Below, in pieces: positions 6,811-6,852 of a stretch of 6,852 nucleotides of DNA. This DNA comes from an uncultured Ruminococcus sp. GTDB lineage: Bacteria; Bacillota; Clostridia; Oscillospirales; Acutalibacteraceae. Location of the stretch: the NCBI GenBank assembly GCA_945632055.1, contig CALZCU010000046.1, positions 1-6,852 of the forward strand. Direction: 5' to 3'. The notes beneath the pieces are model-generated. The model made no database searches and was not told the DNA's origin. It saw nothing but the letters and a program-made list of their open reading frames with translations. The stretch's first letter is position 1. Each line of letters begins with the position of its first letter. The position numbers and the translations under genes are program-made.

Positions 6811-6852
6811 AAGCCGAGTGCCTCGGTCGGTAATTCGGCGGTGTACCACCGC
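6811..6852. repeat. Diverged, truncated relative of the 96-bp repeat unit
   Basis: The first 30 bases align without gaps to the start of the 96-bp unit at 21 of 30 positions, including an identical 11-bp CGAGTGCCTCG core and AATTCG 7 bases later. The first hairpin is CCGAG-TGC-CTCGG (6814-6826). The second is GCGGTG-TAC-CACCGC (6838-6852), a perfect 6-bp stem cut by the window edge. The layout (AAG, hairpin with TGC loop, short linker, AATTCG, second hairpin) is that of copies A and B, so it appears to be a dispersed intergenic family. Confidence 0.65.

Overview
The window looks like chromosome from Ruminococcus bromii, a starch-degrading Gram-positive gut bacterium of the Clostridia, or from a very close relative. 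The main evidence is the secreted protein at 4413-6611. Its order of parts (signal peptide, CBM26, Ig-like, CBM74, Ig-like, dockerin) is that of the R. bromii starch-adherence protein Sas6. The residues I remember as starch-contacting in Sas6 (H289, F326, W373) fall at exactly those numbers here. Purine-rich ribosome binding sites, TATAAT-type promoters and AT-rich intergenic DNA also fit a low-to-moderate-GC Firmicute.

Layout. From 2832 down to 1, on the minus strand, runs a tightly packed housekeeping operon: fhs (formate-tetrahydrofolate ligase), tsaE, tsaB, and the first 12 codons of rpiB, which leaves the window at its left edge. The gap between fhs and tsaE is 1 bp, and the two later junctions are 4-base GTGA and ATGA overlaps. 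An AT-rich intergenic region (2833-2980) carries back-to-back promoters for fhs (minus) and for a rodA/ftsW-type SEDS gene (plus, 2981-4147). The 265-bp gap after it (4148-4412) separates the convergent rodA and sas6 genes. It holds two tandem copies of a 96-bp unit followed by a strong hairpin terminator that can serve both genes. sas6 fills 4413-6611 on the minus strand and has its own strong extended -10 promoter at 6649-6677. The last 240 bp hold this promoter, some operator-like dyads and, at the right edge, a diverged relative of the 96-bp unit cut off by the window end.

How the genes fit together. fhs feeds the one-carbon pool. TsaE and TsaB belong to the machinery that makes the t6A base of ANN-reading tRNAs. 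RpiB interconverts ribose-5-P and ribulose-5-P. RodA polymerises peptidoglycan. These are core functions with no evident link to Sas6, a non-catalytic extracellular starch-binding part of the amylosome that appears as a single-gene unit.

The least explained element is the hairpin-rich intergenic repeat at 4158-4349 and 6811-6852. Its first hairpin keeps its TGC loop and shows a compensatory base-pair change between copies. I see no evidence of a wholly new multi-gene system.
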